Below are positions 47,030-57,435 of a stretch of DNA of 64,000 nucleotides, piece after piece; position 1 is the first letter of the stretch, and the number at the start of each line of letters is the position of its first letter. Both the position numbers and the translations under genes were made by a program. Below the pieces are notes generated by a model that worked only from the letters and a program-made list of their open reading frames with translations, was not told the DNA's origin and did no database searches. Source of the DNA: Megascapheus bottae (taxonomy: Eukaryota; Chordata; Mammalia; Rodentia; Geomyidae). Location: positions 4,813,501 through 4,877,500 of the forward strand of contig JANJXV010000049.1 in NCBI GenBank assembly GCA_024803745.1. The letters run 5' to 3'.

Positions 47030-49360
47030 TAGGGGTATGGTTAGGGGTAGGGGTAGGGGTAGGGTTAGGGTTAGGGAGAGGGGGAGGGGTAGGTGTAGAT
47101 TTAGGGTTACATTTATGGGTAGGGTAGGGGTAGGGTTAGGTTTAGGGTTAGGGTTAGGTTTAGGGGTAGGGTTAGGGTTAGGGGTAGGGTTAAGGTTAGG
47201 ATTATGGTTAGGGTTAGGGGTAGGGTTATGGTTAGGGTTGTGGTTAGGGGTAGATTTGGGGTTAGGGTTAGGGTTAGGTTTAGGGGTAGGGTTAGCGTTG
47301 GCTGTAGGGATAGGGTTAGGGTTAGGATGTCGGTTAGGGGTATTGTTAGGGTTAGGATTAGGGTTAGTGGTAGGGTTAGGGTTAGAGTTAGGGTTAGGGT
47401 TAGGGTTAGGGATAGTGTTAGGGTTAGAGTTAGGGGTAGGGTTAGGGTTAGGGTTAGGGTTAGCGGTAGGGGTAGGGTTAAGGTTAGGGTTAGGGTTAGG
47501 GTTAGGGTTAGGGGTATGGTTAGGTTTAGGGTTAGGGTTAGGGGTAGATTTTGGGTTATGGTTAGGGTTAGGTTTAGGGGTAGGGTTAGCTTTGGCTGTA
47601 GGGATATGGTTAGGGTTAGGGTTTCGGTTAGGGGTATAGTTAGGGTTAGAATTAGGGTTAGTGGTAGTGTTAGGGTTAGAGTTAGGGTTAGGGTTACGGT
47701 TAGGGGTAGGTTTAGGGTTAGGGCTAGGGTTAGGGGTAGGGTTAGGGTTAGGGTTAGTGTTAGGGTAAGAGTTAGTGGTAGGGTTAGGGTTAGGGTTAGG
47801 GTTAGTCGCTGGGATATTGTTAGGGTTAGGGGTAGGGCTAGGTCTAGGTTAGGGTTAGGGCTAGGGTTAGGGTTAGGTTTAGTGCTAGGGCTAGGTTAAG
47901 GGTTAGGTTTAGGGTTAGGGTTAGGATTAGGGTTAGGGTTTTAGGGATAGAGTTCGGGTTACAGTTAGTGTTAGGGATAGGGGTAGGGTTAGCGTTAGGA
48001 GTAGGGTTAGTGTTAGGGTTAGGGGTAGGGGTAGGGTTAGGGGTGGGGGTATGTGTAGGGTTAGGTTTAGGATTAGCGTTAGGGTTAGGGGTTGAGTTAG
48101 GGTTAGGGTTAGGCTTAGGGTTAGGGCTAGGGCTAGGGCTAGGGTTACAGTTAGGGTTAGAGCTATGGCTATGGCTAGGGTTAGGGTTAAGTTTAGGGTT
48201 AGGGCTACGGCTAGGTTTAGGGTTAGGGTTTGGTTTAGGGTTTGGGTTAGGGGTAGGTGTAGGGGTAGGGGTAGGTTTAAGGTTAGGTTTAGGGGGAGGG
48301 GGAGGGGTAGGGGTAGGGTTAGGGCTAGGTGTAGGGGTAGCGGTAGGTGTAGGGTTAGGATTAGGGTTAGGGTTCGGGTTAGGTGTAGGGGTCGGGGTAG
48401 GGTTAGGGTTAGGGTTAGGGTTAGGGGTAGGTGTAGGTTTAGGGTTAGGGTTGGGTTTAGGCGTAGGGTTAGGGGTTGGAGTACGGTTAGGGTTAGGGTT
48501 AGGGTTAGGGTTATGGTTAGGGTTAGGGTTGGGGTTACTTCTAGGGTTAGGTTTAGGTTTAGGGTTATGGGTAGGGGTAGGGTTAGGGTTAGGGTTAGGG
48601 TTAGAGGTAGCGTTAGGGGAATGGTTAGGGTTAGGGTTAGGGGTAAGGTTAGGGTTAGGGTTAGGGGTAGGTTTAGGTTTAGGGGTAGCGTTATGGGATG
48701 GGTTAGGTTTAGGGGTAGGGTTAGGGTTAGAGTTAGGTTAGGGTTACGGTTAGGGTTAGGGTTAGGGTTAGGGTTAGGGGTAGGGCTAGGGTTAGGGTTA
48801 GGGTTAGTGGTAGTGTTAGGGTTAGGGTTAGGGTTAGGGTTATAGTTAGGGGTAGGGTTAGAATTAGGGTTAGGGGTAGGGTTAGGGTTAGGTTTAGGGT
48901 TAAGATTAGGGTTATAGTTAGGGGTAGGTGTAGGGTTAGGTTTAGGGTTAGGGTTAGGGGTAGGGTTGGGGTTAGGGGTAGGGTTAGAGTTAGCGTTAGG
49001 GGTAGGGTTAGGGTTAGGTTTAGGGTTAGTTTTAGGGTTAAAGTTAGGGGTAGGGTTAGGGGTAGGGTTAGGTTTAGGGTTAGGGTTAGGGGTAGCTTTA
49101 GGGGTAGGGTTAGGTTTAGGGTTAGGGGTAAGTTTAGGGGTAGGGTTAGGGTTAGGGTGACGGTTAGGGTTAGGATTAGGGGTAGGTTTAGGGTTAGGTT
49201 TAGGGTTAGCGGTACGGGTAGGGGTAGGGGTAGGGATAGTGTTAGGGTTAGGGTTAGGATTAGGGTTAGGGTTAGGGGTAGGTTTAGGGTTTGAGTTAAG
49301 GGTAGGGTTAGGGGTATGGTTAGGGGTATGGAAGGGTTAGGGTTAGGGTTAGGGTTAGGG
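47030..49360 (+). repeat. Recent tandem duplication, copy 2, lacking 393 bp
   Basis: It holds M (about 47,101), C (about 47,293 and 47,595), an A variant (about 47,806), P (about 47,885), Q-like (about 47,939), B' (about 48,161), E' (about 48,605) and D' (about 49,157). Relative to copy 1 it lacks the 393 bases between about 45,088 and 45,480. The flanks of that gap share the short word TTAGGGGTAGGG, consistent with deletion between direct repeats. It also lacks one hexamer near 48,630. Confidence 0.93.
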
Positions 49361-50947
49361 CTAGGGGTATGGTTAGGGTTAGGTCTAGGGTTAGGGTTAG
49401 GTTTAGTGCTAGGGCTAGGTTATGTGTTAGGTTTAGGGTTAGGTTTAGGATGAGGGTTAGGGTTTTAGGGTTAGGATTTGGGTTATGGTTAGGGTAAGGG
49501 ATAGGGGTAGGGTTAGCGTTAGGAGTAGGGTTAGGGTTAGGGTTAGGGTTAAGGTTTGGGGTAGGGGTAGGGTTAGGGGTAGGGGTACGTGTAGGGTTAG
49601 GGTTAGGATTAGCGTTAGGGTTAGTGTTAGGGGTAGATTTAGGGTTAGGGGTAGGCTTAGGGTTAGGGCTAGAGCTAGGGTTACAGTTAGGGTTAGAGCT
49701 ATGGCTATGGCTAGGGTTAGGGTTAAGTTTAGGGTTAGGGCTAGGGCTAGGTTTAGGGTTAGGGTTAGTGTTAGGGCTAGGGTTATGGTTAGGTGTAGGG
49801 GTAGGGGTAGGTTTAGGGTTAGGATTAGGGGTGGGGGTAGTGGTAGTGGTAGGGGTAGGGTTAGGGCTATGTGTAGGGGTAGCGGTATGTGTAGGGTTAG
49901 GATTAGGGTTAGGGTTAGGGTTAGGGGTAGGGGTAGGGTTAGGGTTAGGGTTAGGGTTACGTATAGGGTTAGGGTTAGGGTTAGTGGTAGGGTTAGGTTT
50001 AGGGTTAGGGTTAGAGTTAGGGTTAGGGTTAGGGTTAGTGGCAGGGGTATTGTTAGGGGTAGGGGTAGGGGTAGGTGTAGGGGTAGAGGTCGGTTTAGGA
50101 TTAGGGTTAGGATTAGGGTTAGGGTTAGGATTAGGGTTAGGGTTATTGTTAGGGCTAGGGCTATGGTTAGGGTTAGGGTAGAGGTAGAGGTTAGGGTTAG
50201 GGTTAGGGTTAGGGGTAGGGTAGGGGTAGGTTTATGGGTAGGGGTAGGGATAGGGTTAGGGGTAGGTGTAGGGTTAGGGTTAGAATTAGGGTTAGGGTTA
50301 GGGGTAGGGTTAGGGTTAGGGGTAGAGTTAGGGGAAGGGTTAGGTTTAGGGGTAGGGTTAGGGTTAGAGTTAGAGTTAGGGTTACGGTTAGGGGTAGGGT
50401 TAGGGTTAGGGTTAGGGGTAGGGGTAGGGATAAGGTTACGGTTAGGGTTAGAGTTAAGGGTAGGGTTAGGGTTAGGGTTAGGGTTTGGGTTAGGGCTAGT
50501 GTTAGGGATAGGGTTAGGGTTGGGGTAGGGTTAGGGTTAGAGTTAGGTTAGTGGTAGCGGTAGGGTAGGGTTAGGGGTAGGGGTAGGTTTAGGATTAGGG
50601 TTAGGGTTAGGGTTACGATTAGGGCTAGGGTTATGGTTAGGATTAGGGTTAGGGGTAGGGATAGGGTAGGGTTAGAGTTAAGGGTAGGGTTAGGGTTAGA
50701 GTTAGGGTTAGGGATAGGGGTAGGGGTAAGGTAAGGGTTAGGATTTGGGGTAGGATTAGGGGTAGGGTTAGGGGTAGTGTTAGGTTTAGGGTTAGGGCTA
50801 GGGGTAGGGGTAGGGATAGGGGTAGGGTGAGGGTTAGGGGTAGGGTTAGGTGTAGGGTTAGGGATGGGGTTGGGGTTAGGGTTAGGGGTAGGGGTAGGGT
50901 TAGGTTTAGGGTTAAGGCTAGGGCTAGGGTTAGGGTTAGAGTTAGGG
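49361..50947 (+). repeat. Higher-order repeat segment P-Q-B'-A-E'-S, older copy
   Basis: P is at about 49,407, Q-like at about 49,464, B' at about 49,697, A at about 50,038, E'-like at about 50,325 (GTAGAGTTAGGGGAAGGG) and a diverged S at about 50,731. It is a clearly diverged relative of the two copies just upstream, so it marks an earlier duplication of the same chain. N follows at 50,948. Confidence 0.7.
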
Positions 50948-53010
50948 TTACCGTTAAGGGGGAGGGGTAGGGTTAGTCTTAGGGTTAGGGTTACAGTTAG
51001 GGGTATTGTTAGGTTTAGGGTTATTGTTAAGGGTAGGGTTAGGATTAGAGTTAGGGTTAGGGTTACGGTTAGGGGTAGGGTTAGGGCTGGGATTAGGGTT
51101 ATGGGTAGGGTTAGGGTTAGGGTTAGGGTTAGCGTTAGGGGTAGGGGTAGGATTAGGGTTAGGTTTAGGGGTAGGTGTAGGGGTAGCGTTGGTTGTAGGG
51201 TTAGGGTTAGGGGTAGGGTTAGGGTTAGGGGCAGGGTTAGGGTTAGGGTTAGGGTTAGCGTTAGGGTTAGGGTTAAGGTTAGGGTTAGGGTTAGGGTTAG
51301 GGTTAGGGGTTGGGTTAGGATTAGGGATATGGTTAGGGGTAGGGGTGGGTTTAGGGTTAGGGTTAGGTTTAGGGTTATGGTTAGCGTTAGGTGTAGGTTT
51401 AGGGTTAGGGTTAGTGTTACGGTTAGGGGTATAGTTAGCGTTAGGGTTAGGCTTAGGTGTAGGGTTAGGTTTAGATTTAGGGTTAGGGTTACGTGTAGGG
51501 GTAGGTTTTGTGTTAGGGTTAGGTTTATTGTTAGGGCTAGGGGTAGGGTTAGGGTTAGGGTTAGGGGTAGGGGTTAGGGGTAGGGGTAGGGGTAGTTTTA
51601 GGGGTAGGGGTAGGCTTAGGGGTAGGGATAGGGGTAGGGGTAGGGGTAGATGTAGGGTTAGGGTTAGGATTAGTGTTAGGGTTAGGGTTAGGTGTAGAGT
51701 TAGGGTTAGGGTTAGGCTTAGGGTTAGGGCTAGTGCTAGGGTTACAGTTAGGGTTAGGACTATGGCTAGGGCTAGGGTTAAGGTTAAGGTTAGGGTTAGG
51801 GCTAGGGCTTGGTTTAGGGTTAGGGTTAGGGATAGGGTTAGGGGTAGGGTTAGGGTTAGAGGTAGGGTTAGGGTTGGAGGTCGCGTTAGGGTTAGGGTTA
51901 GGGTTAGGTTTAGGGTTTGGGTTAGGCTTAGGGCTAGGGATATTGTTAGGGTTAGGGGTAGCGTTAGGGGAAGGGTTAGGTTTAGGGGTAGGGTTAGGGT
52001 TAGAGTTAGGGTTAGGGTTAGGATTAGGGGTAGGGTTAGGGTTAGGGATAGGTTAGGGGTAGGGTTAGGGTTAGGGTTAGGTTTAGAGTTAAGGGTAGAG
52101 TTAGGGTTAGGGTTAGGGTTAGAGTTAGGGGTGGGCTTAGGGTTAGGGTTAGGGTTAGGGATAGGGGTAGGGTTAGGGTTAGGGTTAGGGTTAGGGTAAG
52201 CGTTAGGGTTAGCGTTAGGGTTAGGGTTAGGGTTAGGTTTACGGTTACGGTTAGGAGTAGGGTTAGGTTTAGGGTTAGGGTTACGGTTACGGGTAGGTTT
52301 AGGGTTAGGGTTAGGGTTAGCTTTAGGTGTAGGGTTATGGTTAGGGTGAGGGGTAGGGTTGGGTTTAGGGTGACGGTTAGGTTTAGTATTAGGCTTAGGG
52401 TTAGGGTTAGGGTTAGGGTCAGCGGTAGGGGTAGGGGTAGGGATAGGGGTAGGGTTAGGATTAGGTGTAGGGTTAGGGCTAGCGCTAGGGTTATGCTTAG
52501 GTTTAGGACTAGGGCTTCGGCTAGGGTAAGGGGTAGACTTAGGGTTAGGTGTAGGTTTAGGGTTAGGGTTAGGGGTAGATTTGGGGTTAGGGTTAGGTTT
52601 AGGGGTAGGTGTAGCGTTGGCTATAGGGATAGGGTTACTGTTAGGGTTACGGTTAGGGGTATAGTTAGGGTTAGGATTAGGGTTATTGGTAGGGTTAGAG
52701 TTAGAGTTAGGGTTAGGGTTACGGTTAGAGGTAGGTTTAGGGTTAGGTTTAGGGTTAGGGTAAGAGTTAGGTTTAGGGGTAGGGGTAGGGGTAGGGGTAG
52801 GTTTAGGATTAGGGATAGGATTAGGGTTAGGGTTAGGGTTAGGGTTAGGGTTATTGTTAGGGCTAGGGCTAGGGTTAGGGTTAGGGTTAGGGGTAGGGGT
52901 AGGGCTAGGTTTACGGTTAGGGTTAGGGTTAGGGGTAGGATTAGGGGTAGGTTTAGGGTTTGAGTTAGGGGTAGAGTTAGGGGTATGGGTAGGGGTATGG
53001 TAGGGTTAGG
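50948..53010 (+). repeat. Higher-order repeat segment N-H-I-K-L-B-E-F-D-G-C
   Basis: N is at 50,948, H about 51,036, an I variant about 51,181, K about 51,430 and L about 51,489. B is at about 51,759, E variant 51,874, F about 52,253-52,328, D variant about 52,386, G about 52,489 and C about 52,614. J is not recognisable and A is reduced to its TTATTGTTAGGG tail near 51,524. From P at 49,407 to the next P at about 53,073 is about 3.67 kb, the clearest full period in the window. Confidence 0.75.
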
Positions 53011-54770
53011 GTTAGGGTTAGGGTTATGGCTATGGCTAGGGTTAGGGTTAGGGCTAGGGTTAGGTTTAGGTTTAGTGGTAGGGCTAGGTTAAGGGTTAGG
53101 GTTAGGGTTAGGGTTAGGATTAGGGTTAGGGTTTTAGGGTTAGCGTTCTGGTTAGGGTTAGGTTTAGGGATAGGGGTAGGGTTATCGTTAGGAGTAGGGT
53201 GAGGGTTAGGGTTAGGGCTAGGGCTAGGGTTACAGTTAGGGTTAGAGCTATGGCTATGGCTAGGGTTAGGGTTAAGTTTAGGGTTAGGGCTAGGGCTAGG
53301 TTTAGGGTTAGGGTTAGGTTTAGGGTTAGGGTTAGGGGTAGGTGTAGGGGTAGGGGGAGGTTTAAGGTTAGGTTTAGGGGTAGGGAGAGGGTAGGGGTAG
53401 GGGTAGGGGTAGGGGTATTGTTAGGGCTAGGTGTAGGGGTAGCGGTAGGTGTAGGGGTAGGGTTAGGGTTAGGGTTAGGGTTAGGGGTAGAGTTAGGGTT
53501 AGGGTTAGGCTTAGGGTTAGGGCTAGGGCTAGGGTTACAGTTAGGGTTAGAGCTATGGCTATGGCTAGGGTTAGGGTTAAGTTTAGGGTTAGGGCTAGGG
53601 CTAGGTTTAGGGTTAGGGTTAGGTTTAGGGTTAGGGTTAGGGGTAGGTGTAGGGGTAGGGGTAGGTTTAAGGTTAGGTTTAGGGGGAGGGGGAGGGGTAG
53701 GGGTAGGGGTAGGGGTAGGGGTATTGTTAGCGCTAGGTGTAGGGGTAGCGGTAGGTGTAGGGTTAGGGTTAGGGTTACGGTTAGGGGTAGGGTTAGGGTT
53801 AGGGTTAGGGTTAGGGTTAGGGGTAGGTGTAGGGTTAGGGTTAGGTTTAGGGGTAGGGTTAGGGTTTGGAGTAGGGTTAGGGTTAGGGGTAGGGTTAGGG
53901 TTAGGGCTAGGGTTAGGTTTAGGTTTAGGGTTAGCGTTAGGTGAAGGTCAGGTTTAGGGTTAGGGTTAGGGTTAGGGGTAGGGGGAAGGTTAGGGTTAGG
54001 GTTAGGTTTAGGGTTAGGGTTACGGATAGGGGTAGGGTTAGGGGTAGGGTTAGGGGTAGGTTTAGGATTAGGGGTAGAGTTAGGGTTAGGGTTAGGTTTA
54101 TTGGTAGGGTTAGGGTTAGATTTAGGGTTAGGGTTACGGTTAGGGGTAGGTTTAGGGTTAGGGTTGGTGATAGGGTTAGGTTTAGGGTTAGGGTAAGCGT
54201 TCGGGGGAGGGTTAGGGTTAGGGTTAGGGGTAGGTGTAGGGGTAGGGGTATGGTTAGGTTTAGGGTTAAGGTTAGGTGTAGCTTTAGGGGTAGGGTTAGG
54301 TTTAGGTTTAGTGGTAAGGTTAGGGGTAGGGTTAGGGGTAGGGTGATGGTTATGGTTAGGATTAGGGGTAGGTGTAGGGTTAGGGTTAGGGCTAGCGATA
54401 TGGGTAGGTGTAGGGGTAGGGGTAGAGGTAGGGTTAGGTTTAGGGTTAGGATTAGGGTTATTGTTAGGGCTAGGCTAGGGTTAGGGGTAGGGGTAGGGTT
54501 AGGGCTAGGGGTAGGTTTAGGGTTAGGGTTAGGGTTAGGGCTAGGGCTAGGTTAACGGTTAGTTTGAGGGTTAGGGCTAGGGGTAGGGTTAGGCGTCGGG
54601 TTAGGTTTAGGGTTAGGGCTAGGGTTAGCGTTAGGGTTAGTTTTAGGGTAAGGATTAGGGTTAGAGTTTTAGGGTTAGGGTTTGGGTTATGCTTAGAGTT
54701 AGTGTTAGGGGTAGGCTTAGGGTTAGGGTCATGGTTAGGGTAGGCGTAGGCGTAGGGGTAGCGGTATGGT
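53011..54770 (+). repeat. Higher-order repeat segment P-Q-B'-B' and a second P-Q start
   Basis: P is at about 53,073 and Q-like at about 53,133. B' occurs twice (53,245 and 53,550) as a 305-bp tandem duplication covering about 53,210-53,770. A D'-like word (GGTGATGG) lies at about 54,343. A second P-like word (about 54,536) and Q-like word (about 54,668) begin another cycle, which is cut off at about 54,770 where TAAGGG-type repeat starts. Confidence 0.7.
53210..53770 (+). repeat. 305-bp tandem duplication around B'
   Basis: GGGTTACAGTTAGGGTTAG followed by GAGCTATGGCTATGG occurs with B' at 53,245 and again at 53,550. The downstream words (GGTGTAGGGGTAGGGG, then GGTTTAAGGTTAGG, then GGGGTATTGTTAG) keep the order in both. 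The copies differ by a few substitutions and small indels. Confidence 0.8.
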
Positions 54771-57435
54771 TAGGTTTAGGGTTTTAGTTAGGTTTGGGGT
54801 TAGGGTTAGGGCAAGAGTAAGGGTTAGAGTTAGGGTTAGGCTTAGGGTAAGAGTAAGGGTTAGGGTTAGGGTAAGGGTAAGGGTTAAGGTTAGGGTTAGA
54901 GTTAGGTTTAAGGTTAGGGTTAGGGTAAGGGTTAAGGTTAGGGTTAGTGTCAGGGTTAGGGTTAATTTTATGATTAGTGTTAGTGTTAGGGTTAGGGTTA
55001 GCGTTAGGGTAAGGGTTAGGGTTAGGTTTAGGGTTAGGGTTAGGGTTAAAGTAAGGGTAAGGGTTAGGGTTAGGGTTAGGGGTAGGGTAAGGGTTAGGGG
55101 TAGGTTTAGGGTAAAATACGGTTTAGGGTTTGGGTTAGGGTTAGGATAAGGGTAAGGGTAAGGGTTAGGGTTACTGTTAGGTTTAGGCTTAGGTTTAGGG
55201 TAAGGGTTAGGGTAAGGGTAAGGGTTAGCGTTAATGTTAGGGTTACGGTTAGGGTTAGGTTTTGGGTAAGGGTTAGGGTTAGGGTAAGAGTTAATGTTAG
55301 GGTTAGGTTTAGGGTTAGGTTTAGGGTTAGGGTTAGGGTAAGGGTAAGGGTTAGGGTTAGGTTTATGGTTGGGGTGAAGGTTAGTGATAGGGTTGGGGTA
55401 AGTGTTAGGTTTAGGGTTAGGGTTAGGGTTAGGGTAAGGGTTAGGGAGAGGGTTAGGGCAAGTTTAAGTGTTGGGTTAGGGTTAGGGTTAGGTTAAGAGT
55501 AAGGTTTAGGGTTAGGGTTAAGTTTAGGATTAGGGTTAGGGTAAGGGTAAGTGTTAGGGTTAGGGTTAGGGTTTGGGTAAGGGTAAGGGTTAGGGTTAGG
55601 GTTAGGGGACAGGGTTATGGTTAGGGTAAGGTTTAGGGTTAGAGTTAGGGTAAGGGTAAGGGTGGGGTTAGGATTAGGGTTAGGGTTAGGGTTATGTGTA
55701 GGTTTAGGGTTAGGGTAAGGGTAAGGGTTAGGATTAGGGTTACGGTTAGGGTTAAGGTTAGGGTTAGGGTTAGGGTTAGGGAAAGGGTAAGGGTTAGTGT
55801 AATGGTTAGGGTTAGGGTTAGGGTGAGGATTGGGGTTAGGTTTGGTGTTAGGGTAAGGATTAGGGTTAGGGTTATTGTTAGGATTAGCATTAAGTTTAGG
55901 GTTAGGGTTAGGGTTAGGGTTATAGTAAGGGTTAAGGTTAGGGTTAGGGTTAGGTTTAGGGTAAGGGTAAGGGTTAGGGTTAGGGTTAGGATTTCGATTA
56001 GGTTTAGGGTTAGGGTTAGGGTAAGGGTAAGGATTACGGTTAGGGATAGGGTTAGGGAAGGGTAATGGTTAGGGTTTTGGTGAGCATTAGAGTTAGGGTT
56101 ACGTTTAGGGGTTAGGGTTAGTGTTAGTGTTAGGGTAAGGGTTTGGGTTAGGGTAAGGGTTAGGGTTAGGGTTAGGTTTAGCTTAAGGCTAAGTGTTAGA
56201 GTTAGAGTTAGGGTTACGGTAAGGTTTAGTGTTAGGTTTAGGGTCAAACTAAGGGTTAGAGTTAGGGTTAGAGGTTAGGGTAAGGGTTGGGGTTAGGGTT
56301 AGGGTAAGGGTAAGTGTTAGGTTTAGGGTTATGGTTAGGGTAAGGGTAACGGTTAGCATTAGTGTTAGGGTTAAGGTTAGCGTTAGTGTTAGGGTTAGGC
56401 TAAGGGTTAGGGTTTGGGTTAAGGTAAGGTTTATGCTTAGGCTTAGGGTTACGGTTAGAGGTAGGGTTAGGGTTAGAGTTAGGGTAAGGGTTAGTGTTAG
56501 GGTTAGGGTTAGGGTAAGGGTAGGTTTAGGGGTTAGGGTTAGCTTTAGGTTTAGGGTAAGGTTTAGGGTTAGGGTTAGGGTTAAGTTTAGGGTTAGGGTT
56601 AGGGTAAGGCTAAGGGTTAGAGTTAGGGTTAGGTGAAAGGTTAGGGTTAGGGTTAGGGTAAGGGTAAGGGTTAGCGTTAGGGTTAGGGTTAGGTTTAGGG
56701 TTAGGATTAGGGTAAGGGTTAGGGTTATGGTTAGGGTTAGGTTTAAGGTTAGGTTTAGGGTTAGGGTTAGGGTAAGGTTAAGGGCTAGGGTTAGGGTTAA
56801 GGTTAGGTTTAGGGTAAGGGTAAGGGTAAGGGTTAGGGTTAGTGTTAGAGTTAGGGTTAGGTTTAGGGTTAGGGTTAGAGTAAGGGTTAGGTTTAGGGTT
56901 AGGGTAAGGATTAGGGGTAGGTTTAGGGTTAGGTTAAGAGTTAGGGTTAGGGTTTGGGTGAGCGTTAGGGTTAGGGTTAGGGTTAGGGTTAGGGTAAGGA
57001 TTAGGGTTAGTGTTAGGGTAAGGGTTAGGGTTAGGGTTAGGGTTAGGGTAAGTCTATGGTTAGAGTTATGGTTAGGGTAAGGTTTACGGTTAGGGTTAGT
57101 GTAAGACTAATGGTTAGATTTAGGGTTACGGTTAGGGTTAGCGATAGGGGTTAGGGTTAGGGTTAGGGTTAGGGTAAGGGTAAGGGGTAGGTTTTGGGTT
57201 AGGGTTAGGGTACGGGAAAGGGTTAGCATTAGGTTTAGGGTTAAGTTTACCGTTAGTGTTAGGGTTACAGTTAGGGTTAGGGTAAGTGTAATGATTAGGG
57301 TTAGGGGTAGGGTTAAGTTTACGGTTAGGGTTAGGGTTAGGCTAAGGGTTAGGGTTAGGGTAGGGGTTAGAGATACGGTTAGGGTTAAGGTTGGAGGTAG
57401 GGTTGGGTTTAGGGTAAGGGTAAGGGTTAGGGTTA
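54771..57435 (+). repeat. TAAGGG-type block inside the GTAGGG domain
   Basis: For about 2.66 kb the spectrum reverts to TAAGGG, GGGTAAGGGTAAGGG doublets and TTAGGT, with GTAGGG sporadic. The proximal-domain marker GCATTAAGTTTAGG appears at about 55,887. On the left it interrupts a cycle just after Q. On the right the GTAGGG domain resumes at word A (about 57,438). A mixed stretch at 57,297-57,400 may be a conversion zone. I infer an inserted piece of the proximal domain or an unequal exchange between the two domain types. Confidence 0.8.

Larger units (their letters stand above)
31251..54770 (+). repeat. GTAGGG/CTAGGG-type domain with higher-order structure
   Basis: From about 31,265 the signature variant becomes GTAGGG (T1 to G), read as TTAGGGGTAGGG. 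CTAGGG, often doubled or tripled, is also common and TAAGGG is rare. This opens the Leu-Gly frame, adds Gly to the Arg-Val frame and gives Pro-Thr and Leu-Pro on the other strand. Rare words recur in fixed order across the domain and define a multi-kilobase higher-order repeat. The domain begins inside a repeat cycle at word E, not at a cycle edge. Confidence 0.88.

Noticed and set aside
31251..54770. TTAGGGG 7-base units as the distal domain's repeat
   Set aside because: In most cases the string is TTAGGGGTAGGG, two hexamers with T1 to G in the second. Long frames stay open, confirming 6-base register.
55110..55125. GTAAAATACGG near 55,112 as a regulatory site
   Set aside because: A short cluster of substitutions within the hexamer array, with no partner motif or repeated occurrence found.
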